Assembly (NCBI RefSeq): GCF_000143085.1
Contig: NC_014315.1
Location: 2,510,001 to 2,574,000 of the forward strand
Length of the DNA stretch: 64,000 nt
Reading direction: 5' to 3'
DNA from: Nitrosococcus watsonii C-113
GTDB taxonomy: Bacteria > Pseudomonadota > Gammaproteobacteria > Nitrosococcales > Nitrosococcaceae
In this document: positions 24,927-33,863 of the stretch, in pieces
Layout of the letters: the number at the start of each line of letters is the position of its first letter
Position numbering within the stretch: position 1 is the stretch's first letter
Translations under genes and position numbers: made by a program
Notes under the pieces: model-generated
The model's database searches: none
Seen by the model: the letters and a program-made list of their open reading frames with translations, nothing else
Told to the model about the DNA's origin: nothing

Positions 24927-26939
24927 ATGTGTGGTATTGCTGGCTACATTCATCTAAACCCTAGCCGCCCTATCGACCCCCAAACCCTCGTGGCCATGGC
25001 CGCCATCCAACATCATCGTGGTCCTGATGGCTTCGGTTATCAACTCATCGACAAGCAAGGGGTCGGCTTCAGCCACGCCCGCCTCTCCATTATCGACCTG
25101 GAAGCAAACCGGGGCCGGCAGCCTTTTACCTCCGAAGATGGCCGGCTGCTACTTACCACTAATGGGGAATTTTATGACTACAAGCGATTGCGGGCCGATT
25201 CCATCTCCCGTGGCGCCCGCTTTCGCACTAAAAGCGACTCAGAGTTAGTACTCCATCTCTACCCCCGGCTGGGGCTGCGAGGGATGTTGCCTCACTTACG
25301 GGGAGAATTCGCCTTTGCCCTTTATGATCAAGAAAGGGATCGGTTAATGCTGATCCGAGACCGCTTCGGTATCAAACCCCTCTACTGGACCCAGGTCAAT
25401 GACACCCTGGTATTTGGCTCCGAAATCAAGGCCCTGTTTGCCCACCCTGAAGTGCCACGCTGCTTCAGCCCCCAGGGCCTGTTTCATCAGCTCATGCAAA
25501 CCATGGTGCCAGGCAGCACCGCCTTCGAGGGCATTCAGCAAGTCAAACCGGGACATGTAGTCATGGTGGAACGCAAGCAGGGTAATTTCCAAATCCGGGA
25601 AGAGAAATACTGGGATTTGGATTTTCCCCGGCTCTCGGAACGCTCCGACTCCCTCCCTGAAGAACACCATATTGAAGGAGTCCGGGCTCAGCTTACCGAG
25701 GCGGTACAACTTCGGCTAGAAGCGGATGTCCCGGTGGGCTGTTATCTCTCCGGCGGTATCGACTCCTGCATTGCCTTGGGCCTCTCGGCTGCTATCCAAC
25801 AAGCGCCGGTCAAAGCCTTTACTATCGGCTTTGATGATGTGGACTACGATGAAACCCCCATCGCCCAAGAAATGGCGCGAGCCACAGGAGCTGATCAAGA
25901 TATCATCCATCTTAAGGCTGATCACCTCTATGACCACTTCGCTGAAACCCTCTGGCACACGGAACGAACCATCTATAACACTCTCGGTGTCGCTAAACTG
26001 CTCATGAGTCGTCATGTCCACCAAACCCAATACAAAGTCGTGGTGACTGGGGAGGGCTCGGATGAATTATTCGGCGGCTACCCCTCTTTCCGCCGGGATA
26101 TGATTCTCCATGGGCTGGAAACTCTCTCTGCCCAGGAGCGGGTCCAGTGGGAGCGGGGTTTAGCCGAGAGTAACCAACTTTTCCGGGGAGCCATGCTAGC
26201 CGAGAACGAGACCCATAATCCTGCCCTGGACGCCCTAGTAGGCTTCACACCAAGTTGTCTGCAACCTTGGCTCCACGCGGCGGAACATGTCCCCGCCTTG
26301 TTGAGTGTCCCGCTCCGGGAGCAAGTTGAAAGCTATGACCCAGGCCAGGCTATTGCCGAGCATTTGGACGGGGATATGCTGGCCAACCGGCACCCCCTGG
26401 ATAAGGCCCAGTATGTCTGGATAAAAACCATGCTGGAGGGGCAAATCTTGACCTGGGGAGGCGATCGGGTGGATATGGCCAATTCCATGGAAGCCCGCCC
26501 CCCCTTTCTGGACCATCACCTGGCCGAATTTGCCACGGGACTGCCCCCCGCCATGCGGATCAAGGGGCAAAAGGAGAAATATGTGCTACGGGAAGCTATG
26601 CGGGGACTCCTGCCCAACGTGCTTTATGAACGGGAAAAGTTTGCCTTCATGGCGCCACCCGCCCATACCGATCCTAAAAAATGGGCGGCCATGAACCAAC
26701 TAGCTCAAAAATACCTGACCGAGGAGGCCATTACCCATACTGGATTACTGGACGCGCAAGGGGTTAAGGCTCTGTTTGCCTTGCATGAAGCTGAAGGGAC
26801 GCCCTTATCGACTAAAGTCCGGCTAGATGCGGTTATCAACCATCTTTTGGGGGTGCAAATCCTGCATCAGCATTTTATCGCCACTGATATCCCGGCGCTG
26901 GCTCGGCAGCGGGCGCAGGAGTTGGGCTGGCATATTTAA
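24927..26939 (+). CDS. asnB: Asparagine synthase (glutamine-hydrolysing) family amidotransferase
   Basis: A 670-residue AsnB-type protein: an N-terminal class II glutaminase domain with catalytic Cys-2 (MCGIAGY) and the HRGPDG and NGEFYDY motifs, then a synthetase domain with the PP-loop SGGIDSCIALGL near residue 279 and the TGEGSDELFGGYP segment. MEARPPFLDHHL near 525 is also typical. It transfers glutamine-derived ammonia to an acyl-adenylate, classically aspartate. The gene lies 135 bp after the carbamoyltransferase, with its own Shine-Dalgarno (AAAGGAA), so it may be cotranscribed or separate. Insertions relative to short bacterial AsnB leave room for a different acceptor. The symbol refers to the family. 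Confidence 0.85.
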   Translation: MCGIAGYIHLNPSRPIDPQTLVAMAAIQHHRGPDGFGYQLIDKQGVGFSHARLSIIDLEANRGRQPFTSEDGRLLLTTNGEFYDYKRLRADSISRGARFRTKSDSELVLHLYPRLGLRGMLPHLRGEFAFALYDQERDRLMLIRDRFGIKPLYWTQVNDTLVFGSEIKALFAHPEVPRCFSPQGLFHQLMQTMVPGSTAFEGIQQVKPGHVVMVERKQGNFQIREEKYWDLDFPRLSERSDSLPEEHHIEGVRAQLTEAVQLRLEADVPVGCYLSGGIDSCIALGLSAAIQQAPVKAFTIGFDDVDYDETPIAQEMARATGADQDIIHLKADHLYDHFAETLWHTERTIYNTLGVAKLLMSRHVHQTQYKVVVTGEGSDELFGGYPSFRRDMILHGLETLSAQERVQWERGLAESNQLFRGAMLAENETHNPALDALVGFTPSCLQPWLHAAEHVPALLSVPLREQVESYDPGQAIAEHLDGDMLANRHPLDKAQYVWIKTMLEGQILTWGGDRVDMANSMEARPPFLDHHLAEFATGLPPAMRIKGQKEKYVLREAMRGLLPNVLYEREKFAFMAPPAHTDPKKWAAMNQLAQKYLTEEAITHTGLLDAQGVKALFALHEAEGTPLSTKVRLDAVINHLLGVQILHQHFIATDIPALARQRAQELGWHI

Positions 26940-27021
26940 AGCATTATGGGCCGGATTCGAAGTTACTCGGCAAAGATTTGAGGTGTTGCCGGGTTATAAT
27001 TTTTGGATAACGGCCAATTTC

Positions 27022-27051
27022 GGCGGGATGCGCTGCGCTTTTCTGCCCTAC
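27022..27051 (+). repeat. REP hairpin, copy 1 (diverged)
   Basis: GGCGGGATGCGCT, then GCGCTTTTCTGCCCTAC: a diverged member of the palindromic REP family listed below, in the gap between asnB and rmlD (convergent genes). Confidence 0.75.
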
Positions 27052-27068
27052 ATACTTAACAATCAACC

Positions 27069-27953
27069 TTAAGAAAGCGCCAATTCCAATGCCGTCCGCC
27101 AACTGGGCAGTTGAATGCCAAAGGTATCCTTTATCCGGGTATTATCCAAACAGGAAAAGGCAGGACGCCGGGCGGGGATCGGATAATCCGCGCTAGGAAT
27201 AGCTTCCAACCTTGCTACCGGCCCCGCCCCTTGCGCTAGGCGCGCCAAAATAGCCTGCGCAAAACCATGCCAAGTCGTCTTTCCCCCACAGCTTAGGTGG
27301 TAAATACCTGCCTGGGGAATAGAGTCCTGCCTCTGGCCCCGGGACTGGGCAACGATTTGCGCCGTTCCTTCCGCAATCAAACGGCTCCAGGTAGGTGTGC
27401 CCCATTGATCATTCACCACCGTAAGCACTTCCCTTTCCTGGGCCAAGCGCTGCATGGTTAACAAAAAATTATGCCCCCTCAACCCATAGACCCAACTGGT
27501 GCGCAAAATCAAATAGGCTCCACCCACGGCAGCAATGGCTTGCTCTCCCGCCAATTTGGTTTGGCCATAAACGTTCAGAGGCCGAGGAGTATCCCCCTCG
27601 CGATAGGGGTAAACGCCCTGTCCATCAAACACATAATCAGTGGAATAATGAATCAATGCCGCGCCCTGCTGACGGGCTGTTTCCGCCAATACGCCAGGAG
27701 CCTTGCCATTAATAGCCAACGCTTGCTCCGGTTCCTCCTCTGCCTTATCCACGGCGGTATAAGCTGCGGCATTGACAATCAAGGTCGGCTGGATCTCGGC
27801 AAGGTAAGGGCGAATACTGTCCACTTGAGCCAGATTCAGACGCTCCCGCCCCGGAATAAACACCTCCCCCAAGGGCGCCAAGGACCGCTGTAACTCCCAG
27901 CCCACCTGGCCTGAGGCGCCTACTAGAAGTATCCGCCTCTGAGGGCCATTCAC
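27069..27953 (-). CDS. rmlD: dTDP-4-dehydrorhamnose reductase
   Basis: RmlD reduces dTDP-4-keto-L-rhamnose to dTDP-L-rhamnose with NAD(P)H. The 294-residue SDR has the dinucleotide motif LLVGASGQVGWELQRSL at the start. The HYSTDYVFDG segment near 103 and the active-site YGQTKLAGEQ near 129 (Tyr-x3-Lys) are present. It is the last gene of zwf-rmlBACD, its ATG overlapping the rmlC stop by 4 bp. Confidence 0.95.
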   Translation of the reverse strand: MNGPQRRILLVGASGQVGWELQRSLAPLGEVFIPGRERLNLAQVDSIRPYLAEIQPTLIVNAAAYTAVDKAEEEPEQALAINGKAPGVLAETARQQGAALIHYSTDYVFDGQGVYPYREGDTPRPLNVYGQTKLAGEQAIAAVGGAYLILRTSWVYGLRGHNFLLTMQRLAQEREVLTVVNDQWGTPTWSRLIAEGTAQIVAQSRGQRQDSIPQAGIYHLSCGGKTTWHGFAQAILARLAQGAGPVARLEAIPSADYPIPARRPAFSCLDNTRIKDTFGIQLPSWRTALELALS

Positions 27954-28495
27954 GGCAATAGCTCCGCCTCCTTAAAAGCACAACCAGCTTGATCCTTGGC
28001 GGAAATGAGCGGCACCTCCTCCAAAGGCCAATCAATGGCCAGATCGGGATCATCCCAGCGAATGCAGCGCTCATACTCCGGCGCATAGTAGGCGGTAGTT
28101 TTATATAAAAATTCCGCATACTCGCTTAACACCAAAAAACCGTGAGCAAACCCTCCTGGTATCCAAAGCTGGCGCCTGTTTTCCGCCGAGAGACGGTAAC
28201 CCACCCAGCGGCCAAAGCCAGGAGAATGGCGCCGCAGATCAACGGCCACGTCAAAAACTTCACCAGCAATTACCCGAACTAACTTCCCTTGGGGCTGGTG
28301 AATTTGGTAGTGTAATCCCCGCAGAACATGCTTGGCCGAATAGGAATGGTTATCCTGCACAAACTCGGCCTGGATATCGGTTGCCGCCGCAAAGGCAACC
28401 CGATTATAGCTTTCAAAGAAAAATCCCCGTTCATCGCCAAAGACACGGGGTTCGATCAACAAAACGCCGGGGAGCGGTGTTGAGGTTGCCTTCAT
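27950..28495 (-). CDS. rmlC: dTDP-4-dehydrorhamnose 3,5-epimerase
   Basis: RmlC epimerises C3 and C5 of dTDP-4-keto-6-deoxyglucose. This 181-residue cupin has the substrate-binding EPRVFGDERGFFFESYN, the catalytic-His region QDNHSYSAKHVLRGLHYQ and the later PGGFAHGFLVLSE with catalytic Tyr in the following strand. It lies between rmlA (18 bp) and rmlD (overlap 4 bp). Confidence 0.95.
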   Translation of the reverse strand: MKATSTPLPGVLLIEPRVFGDERGFFFESYNRVAFAAATDIQAEFVQDNHSYSAKHVLRGLHYQIHQPQGKLVRVIAGEVFDVAVDLRRHSPGFGRWVGYRLSAENRRQLWIPGGFAHGFLVLSEYAEFLYKTTAYYAPEYERCIRWDDPDLAIDWPLEEVPLISAKDQAGCAFKEAELLP

Positions 28496-28513
28496 GGAAA
28501 TCAGGGACTCTTT

Positions 28514-29392
28514 TTAATACACTTTATCCTGCAACAAGCTTAGCAAGTAGTTACCATAACCGCTTTTTTGCAGCGGCTCGGCTAAACGCTCCAACGCTTC
28601 AGCACCGATATAACCCATCCGATAGGCAATTTCCTCGGGGCAGGCAATCTTCAGACCTTGCCGTTTTTCGATAGTGTGAATGAACAAGGCGGCGTCCAGC
28701 AGGGAATCGTGGGTACCGGTATCCAGCCAGGCCATGCCGCGGCTCATCACTTCCACAAACAACTGCCCTTGTCTCAAGTAATGCCGGTTGACATCGGTAA
28801 TCTCCAGCTCACCCCGCGCGGATGGGGTTAGGGACTCGGCGATTTCTATTACCTGGGCATTATAAAAATACAACCCTGTCACCGCATACCGGGATTTGGG
28901 CACCACCGGTTTCTCCTCAATGCTCAAAACCTTATGGCCATCTTCAAACTCTACGACGCCGTAACGCTCTGGATCGTGGACGGGATAAGCAAATACCGTA
29001 GCGCCCGAATCTCGCTTGGCAGCCTCCTGTAATAGCATAGAAAGATCATCGCCATGGAAGATATTATCCCCCAGTATCAAAGCACAGGGCTCCTCCCTAA
29101 TGAAGTCCTTGCCGAGGATAAAAGCCTGGGCGATGCCCTCGGGCCGGGACTGCACCTGGTAAGAAAAGCTCAACCCCCACTGGGAACCTTCCCCCAATAA
29201 CTGCTCGATACGGGGCAAATCCTGGGGGGTGGAAATAACCAGAATCTCCCGGATACCGGCCAGCATCAAGACCGAGAGGGGATAGTAGAGCATGGGTTTA
29301 TCGTAAACAGGCAGAAGCTGCTTGCAAACCGGTTGGGTGACGGGATACAGCCGGGTTCCCGACCCCCCCGCCAGGATAATCCCCTTACGCAT
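28514..29392 (-). CDS. rmlA: Glucose-1-phosphate thymidylyltransferase
   Basis: RmlA makes dTDP-glucose from dTTP and glucose 1-phosphate. The open frame runs to 29596, inside rmlB, but the real start is the ATG at 29392 ([17 protein letters not shown]), which overlaps the rmlB stop by 8 bp and places the nucleotide-binding GGSGTRL loop correctly. The product is 292 residues, the usual length. Other features are [32 protein letters not shown] (metal Asp) and [18 protein letters not shown]. Confidence 0.95.
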   Translation of the reverse strand: MRKGIILAGGSGTRLYPVTQPVCKQLLPVYDKPMLYYPLSVLMLAGIREILVISTPQDLPRIEQLLGEGSQWGLSFSYQVQSRPEGIAQAFILGKDFIREEPCALILGDNIFHGDDLSMLLQEAAKRDSGATVFAYPVHDPERYGVVEFEDGHKVLSIEEKPVVPKSRYAVTGLYFYNAQVIEIAESLTPSARGELEITDVNRHYLRQGQLFVEVMSRGMAWLDTGTHDSLLDAALFIHTIEKRQGLKIACPEEIAYRMGYIGAEALERLAEPLQKSGYGNYLLSLLQDKVY

Positions 29393-30461
29393 GGGCTTGC
29401 CCCTTGGTACCCAAACGCTCTCGGCAATAACTGCCATCTTGCACCCGTCGGCACCAATTCTGATTATCCAGATACCATTGCACCGTCTTGCGCAACCCCG
29501 TCTCAAAGGTTTCCCGTGGCCGCCAGCCCAGTTCGCGGGCAATTTTTCCCGCATCAATGGCATACCGCCGATCATGACCGGGCCGATCCGCCACAAAGGT
29601 AATCAGGGAGCGGTGAGGGCGATGGGAAGACTGGGAAAACAGTTCATCGAGAAGTTGGCAAATGAGTTCCACTACCTCGACGTTGGTTTTTTCATTATGC
29701 CCGCCAATATTGTAAGTTTCTCCCGGCCGTCCCTTATCAAGGACGATTTCCAGCGCCCGGACATGATCTTCTACATATAGCCAATCCCGCACATTATCAC
29801 CCGCGCCATACACCGGCAGGGATTTGCCCTCAATACCATTAAGGACCATCAGCGGGATAAGTTTTTCCGGAAATTGGCGGGGACCGTAATTATTGGAGCA
29901 ATTGGTAATCAAAACCGGCAATCCATACGTATGATGCCAGGCCCGCACAAGATGATCCGAAGCGGCTTTGCTCGCGGCGTAGGGGGAATTAGGCTGATAG
30001 GGAGAGTCTTCCCGGAACAGCCCCGTTGCGCCTAAGGAACCAAACACTTCATCGGTGGAAACATGATGAAAACGAAACCGAGCTTGGGCGCTTTTAGCAA
30101 GCTTCCGCCAATACTCCAAGGCTGCTTCCAGCAAAATATAAGTCCCCGTCACATTGGTGTCGATAAAGGCCGCTGGGCTGTCAATGGAGCGATCCACGTG
30201 GGATTCGGCGGCCAGATGCAGCACCGCCTCCGGCTGGTAACGGGCAAATATTTGCGCCATACTCTCCCGCTGGCAGATATCGGCATGGACAAATTCATAG
30301 CGGGGATGGGAAGCAAGGTCTTCCAGGGACTCCGGATTGCCGGCATAGGTGAGTTTATCCACATTAATCACCCCCCGATCCGTGGCTGCAAGAAAATGCC
30401 GCACCACGGCAGAACCAATAAAACCGGCCCCTCCAGTAATCAAAAGCGGTTGCTGAATCAT
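29385..30461 (-). CDS. rmlB: dTDP-glucose 4,6-dehydratase
   Basis: RmlB oxidises, dehydrates and reduces dTDP-glucose to dTDP-4-keto-6-deoxyglucose with bound NAD. The 358-residue SDR shows the Rossmann motif [16 protein letters not shown], the catalytic [10 protein letters not shown] (Thr-Asp-Glu), the YxxxK motif in [14 protein letters not shown] and [19 protein letters not shown]. It starts the rml genes 13 bp after zwf. Confidence 0.95.
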   Translation of the reverse strand: MIQQPLLITGGAGFIGSAVVRHFLAATDRGVINVDKLTYAGNPESLEDLASHPRYEFVHADICQRESMAQIFARYQPEAVLHLAAESHVDRSIDSPAAFIDTNVTGTYILLEAALEYWRKLAKSAQARFRFHHVSTDEVFGSLGATGLFREDSPYQPNSPYAASKAASDHLVRAWHHTYGLPVLITNCSNNYGPRQFPEKLIPLMVLNGIEGKSLPVYGAGDNVRDWLYVEDHVRALEIVLDKGRPGETYNIGGHNEKTNVEVVELICQLLDELFSQSSHRPHRSLITFVADRPGHDRRYAIDAGKIARELGWRPRETFETGLRKTVQWYLDNQNWCRRVQDGSYCRERLGTKGQAHA

Positions 30462-30474
30462 AAGCCTTTATTGC

Positions 30475-31947
30475 TTAAAGAGTATTACGCCAATGCTGAT
30501 CCTCGCGGTCAAACAAGCGGGATGTTTCAGGAGGCCCCCAACCGCCCGCCCCATAGCTATGGATAAACTCCCGCTCACTGGCCCACACTTTAAGTATGGG
30601 GTCCACCACCCGCCAGGCCCAGCGTACTTCGTCATAGCGCAAAAATAGAGAATTGTCCCCCCCCACCACATCCAAAAGCAAGGCTTCATAGGCATCCAGT
30701 TTCATCTCTTCTTGCCGGCAAAAAGCAGCATCCAGGGTGGTGATCTCCGTATCCATTTCCAGCCCCGGTTTTTTGACATGCAGCTCAATCCGCATGCATT
30801 CATCGGGCTGAATACCCAATAAAAGCCAATTAGGCTCGATACGCTGGATGGGAGTGTGCCGAAATAACTGCTGGGGAACCCGCTTGAAGCGGATCGAAAT
30901 TTGAGAGGTGGTCGTGGCCATCCGTTTACCCGTACGCAAATAAAAAGGTATATGACGCCAACGCCAGTTATCGATATAAAGCTTGAGGGCCGCATAAGTT
31001 TCCGTCGTGCTATCCTCGGCAACGCCTTCTTCAGCTAGATAGCCAGGCACTTTTTTATCGTTGATAGTACCGGAAGCGTATTGGGCACGAAAAGCATGGG
31101 CATTAACAGCACGGGCCGGAATGGGGCGGATTGATTTCAATACCTTGACTTTCTCATCCCGCAAGGATTCCGGGTCCATATTGGGGGGAGGCTCCATGGC
31201 CACGAGGGCAAGCATTTGCAACAGATGGCTTTGAATCATATCCCGCAGGGCGCCGGTTCCCTCATAATAGCCTGCCCGTCCATCCAGCCCCTGGGTTTCC
31301 GCATGGGTAATTTGAATGTGATCGATATAATTACGATTCCATAAAGGTTCGAGCATCAAATTAGCAAAGCGGAATACAAACACATTTTGCACCGTCCCTT
31401 TACCCAAATAATGGTCGATACGGAAGATTTGGGACTCCGCAAAATATCGATGCAAACGAGATTCCAGCCTCTCGGCGCTTTCCAGATCGTAGCCAAAGGG
31501 CTTTTCCACCACTAACCGCCGCCACCCCTCCTGTTCCGAATTGAGACCCACCGCCCCGAGATTATCCGACACTACGCTAAACTCCGCCGGGCGGATAGAC
31601 AGATAGAACACGCTATTGGAAGGGAAGTCCTGGGTTCCCTCCTCTAGGTGATCTTTAAGACGTTGGTAGGTTTCCGACTCTCCAAAGTCCCCCTGAAAAT
31701 AATGCAACCGCTGCTGAAAACGGGCTAAAACCGTTTCATCCAGCCCCCCTCTTGCCTTGGGCCCGATATCCTCGGCCACCCATTGGCGCCAATGCTCGTT
31801 ATTCCAGTCCCGGCGCCCAAGGCCCACAATCGCCATTTTAGCAGGCAGCCGTTGCGCCAACTCCAGATGATAGAGGGCGGGCAGGAGCTTATTACGACTC
31901 AGGTTACCGGTAGCACCGAAAATTACGAAAGTACACGATTCGACCAT
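30475..31947 (-). CDS. zwf: Glucose-6-phosphate 1-dehydrogenase
   Basis: Zwf oxidises glucose 6-phosphate with NADP to 6-phosphogluconolactone. The frame opens at a TTG at 31974, but I use the ATG at 31947 ([16 protein letters not shown]), which has GAGGTGG in the Shine-Dalgarno position; the product is 490 residues. The coenzyme motif is [17 protein letters not shown] and the catalytic motif is [13 protein letters not shown] near 188. It heads the dTDP-rhamnose genes with a 13-bp gap, an uncommon operon partner; sharing the G6P/G1P pool is the obvious link. Confidence 0.95.
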   Translation of the reverse strand: MVESCTFVIFGATGNLSRNKLLPALYHLELAQRLPAKMAIVGLGRRDWNNEHWRQWVAEDIGPKARGGLDETVLARFQQRLHYFQGDFGESETYQRLKDHLEEGTQDFPSNSVFYLSIRPAEFSVVSDNLGAVGLNSEQEGWRRLVVEKPFGYDLESAERLESRLHRYFAESQIFRIDHYLGKGTVQNVFVFRFANLMLEPLWNRNYIDHIQITHAETQGLDGRAGYYEGTGALRDMIQSHLLQMLALVAMEPPPNMDPESLRDEKVKVLKSIRPIPARAVNAHAFRAQYASGTINDKKVPGYLAEEGVAEDSTTETYAALKLYIDNWRWRHIPFYLRTGKRMATTTSQISIRFKRVPQQLFRHTPIQRIEPNWLLLGIQPDECMRIELHVKKPGLEMDTEITTLDAAFCRQEEMKLDAYEALLLDVVGGDNSLFLRYDEVRWAWRVVDPILKVWASEREFIHSYGAGGWGPPETSRLFDREDQHWRNTL

Positions 31948-32349
31948 ATCCACCTCGCCTGGGAAACCCAGCAACTACAGAAAATTTCTAGTCTGATGGG
32001 AGCATTAAATGAAAACCAAAATTTCTCTATATCCACCACAAAAGCGTAAATCCCGCTTAACAGCAGCCATAATATTTATATTTACACTTTAAACGGCCAG
32101 AGCAACATCACTATCAAAAACCAAGCCCCCTGTTAGCCTAGCCTATAAAAGTAAATATTGGTATTTTAATAAAATTTTATTAATGATAAGCTCTAACAAT
32201 CTTGGCTTTCTCCTAATTGGGGGTAGGGGCTTGCCATGCCTAGCCCGGCTACTTAGCTCGTTACTCTTTAAAAAAACAAAAATAATTTTTAAAATTAATG
32301 CCTTATGCTTTATAGCCTAGCAAATTCCCTGATCTTTTGAGCGCTCAAA
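31948..32349. promoter_or_regulatory. AT-rich divergent intergenic region zwf / glgA
   Basis: About 400 bp, very AT-rich in the 32080-32330 part. It must carry promoters for zwf and glgA. The clearest element is a perfect 18-bp palindrome at 32166-32183 (listed separately). I see no coding sequence. Confidence 0.55.
32166..32183. promoter_or_regulatory. Perfect 18-bp AT palindrome, possible operator
   Basis: TTAATAAAATTTTATTAA is a perfect inverted repeat about midway between two divergent genes of glucose-phosphate metabolism. Its symmetry suits a dimeric repressor, but AT-rich palindromes also arise by chance. Confidence 0.35.
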
Positions 32350-33825
32350 GTGTATAAAATCCTGTTTGCCACCAGCGAAGCGCACCCGCTCATTAAAACT
32401 GGCGGTTTAGGAGATGTTGCGGGTATTTTACCTATAGAACTCGCCCGTTTAGGGTTAGAAGTAGGTATTATCCTACCCGCCTACCCCACCTGTAAAACCT
32501 ATCTTAAAAACTTAAAAGAAGTTGTCTATTTACGGCTCCCCGCCGTGCTAGAGCCCGTACGTATTTTGAAAGGCCAACTGCCCGAGGGGCCTAACCCGGT
32601 TTGGCTGGTAGACAGCCCTGCTCATTTTGACCGTCCAGGCAACCCTTATCTCAACGAGAAAGGTCAAGATTGGCCAGATAACGCGGCGCGTTTTACCACT
32701 TTCTGCCAGGCCGTTGCTGCCTTGGCAAATAATCCAGAGTTTGGCTGGCAGCCTGATCTTATCCATTGCAACGATTGGCAAACCGGCTTGATTCCCCCCT
32801 TTCTCACCCTCCTAAAAAGTCGACCTGCCACGCTGTTCACCATTCATAACCTTGCCTACCAGGGGGTATTTCCCCGGCAACAATTTGACGCCCTAAAATT
32901 GCCAACTAAATGGTGGTCACCCGCTGCGTTAGAGTTTTATCACCAATTCTCCTTCATTAAAGGAGGTCTGGTATTTGCCGATTGGCTTACTACCGTCAGT
33001 CCCACCTATGCCAAGGAAATACTTACTCCAAAACTTGGCTTCGGCCTGGACGGGGTACTTCGCGAACGCGCGCAACACCTGACCGGCATCCTCAATGGGG
33101 CGGATTACCAACGCTGGGATCCACGCCATGATCCCTTTATCGAAAAACGTTATGATCAAACCTGCTGGTCCCATAAGGCAGACAACAAGCTGGCGTTACA
33201 GCGTTGCTATGATCTCCCCGAAGACAAAAATCTTCCCCTACTGGGTTTTGTAGGGCGATTGGTGGAACAAAAAGGGATTGACCTTATTCTCGACGCCCTC
33301 CCGAAGCTGCTTACTGAAAAAATTCAAGTGGTTTTCCTGGGTGAAGGGGAGGAGCGTCATCAAAATACCCTGCAAAAACTCGCTTCCCGCTATCCGAGCC
33401 AAATAGGGGTATCCATCCGTTATGATGAACGGCTCGCCCACGGCATCCAAGCCGGCGCTGATATTTTTCTCATGCCTTCCCGCTTTGAACCTTGCGGTCT
33501 AACCCAACTATATGCCCTACGGTACGGCACGGTACCCATTGTGCGCCGCACCGGCGGCCTCTCCGATACTATCGTAGATGCCACCGAAGAAAATCTCCGG
33601 CAAGAACTCGCCACCGGTTTTACCTTCACGGAATCCTCCCCCTCTGCCCTGCTGATCGCAATCCAGCGGGCCCTAGCTTGCTATGCCCAGAGCCGTCAAT
33701 GGCGCCGACTCGCCCTTACTGGCATGGCGCAGAATTTTAGCTGGCAGATCAGTGCTAAAGCCTATCTTGAACTTTATCAGCAGCTCATTTCCCCGAAATT
33801 CAGTTGCAAAAGTAACGTCCTCTGA
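32350..33825 (+). CDS. glgA: Glycogen synthase (ADP-glucose)
   Basis: GlgA extends alpha-1,4-glucan from ADP-glucose. The start is a GTG (GTG TAT AAA ATC) at 32350, placing the ADP-glucose-binding KTGGLGDVAG motif at residues 16-25, as in the family. The GT5 C-terminal half has GFVGRLVEQKGIDLILDAL near 300 and the E-x7-E motif PSRFEPCGLTQLYALRYG near 380. Length 491 is normal. ppc follows after 38 bp; no other glg gene is nearby. Confidence 0.95.
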   Translation: MYKILFATSEAHPLIKTGGLGDVAGILPIELARLGLEVGIILPAYPTCKTYLKNLKEVVYLRLPAVLEPVRILKGQLPEGPNPVWLVDSPAHFDRPGNPYLNEKGQDWPDNAARFTTFCQAVAALANNPEFGWQPDLIHCNDWQTGLIPPFLTLLKSRPATLFTIHNLAYQGVFPRQQFDALKLPTKWWSPAALEFYHQFSFIKGGLVFADWLTTVSPTYAKEILTPKLGFGLDGVLRERAQHLTGILNGADYQRWDPRHDPFIEKRYDQTCWSHKADNKLALQRCYDLPEDKNLPLLGFVGRLVEQKGIDLILDALPKLLTEKIQVVFLGEGEERHQNTLQKLASRYPSQIGVSIRYDERLAHGIQAGADIFLMPSRFEPCGLTQLYALRYGTVPIVRRTGGLSDTIVDATEENLRQELATGFTFTESSPSALLIAIQRALACYAQSRQWRRLALTGMAQNFSWQISAKAYLELYQQLISPKFSCKSNVL

Positions 33826-33863
33826 CTAAGCCAAATATTCTATACTCAGTTAGGCAGGTTATA

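Noticed and set aside
24927-26939. AsnB as part of an N-acetylglutaminylglutamine amide cluster
   Set aside because: The acetyltransferase/ATP-grasp synthetase and M42 peptidase partners of that cluster are absent here.
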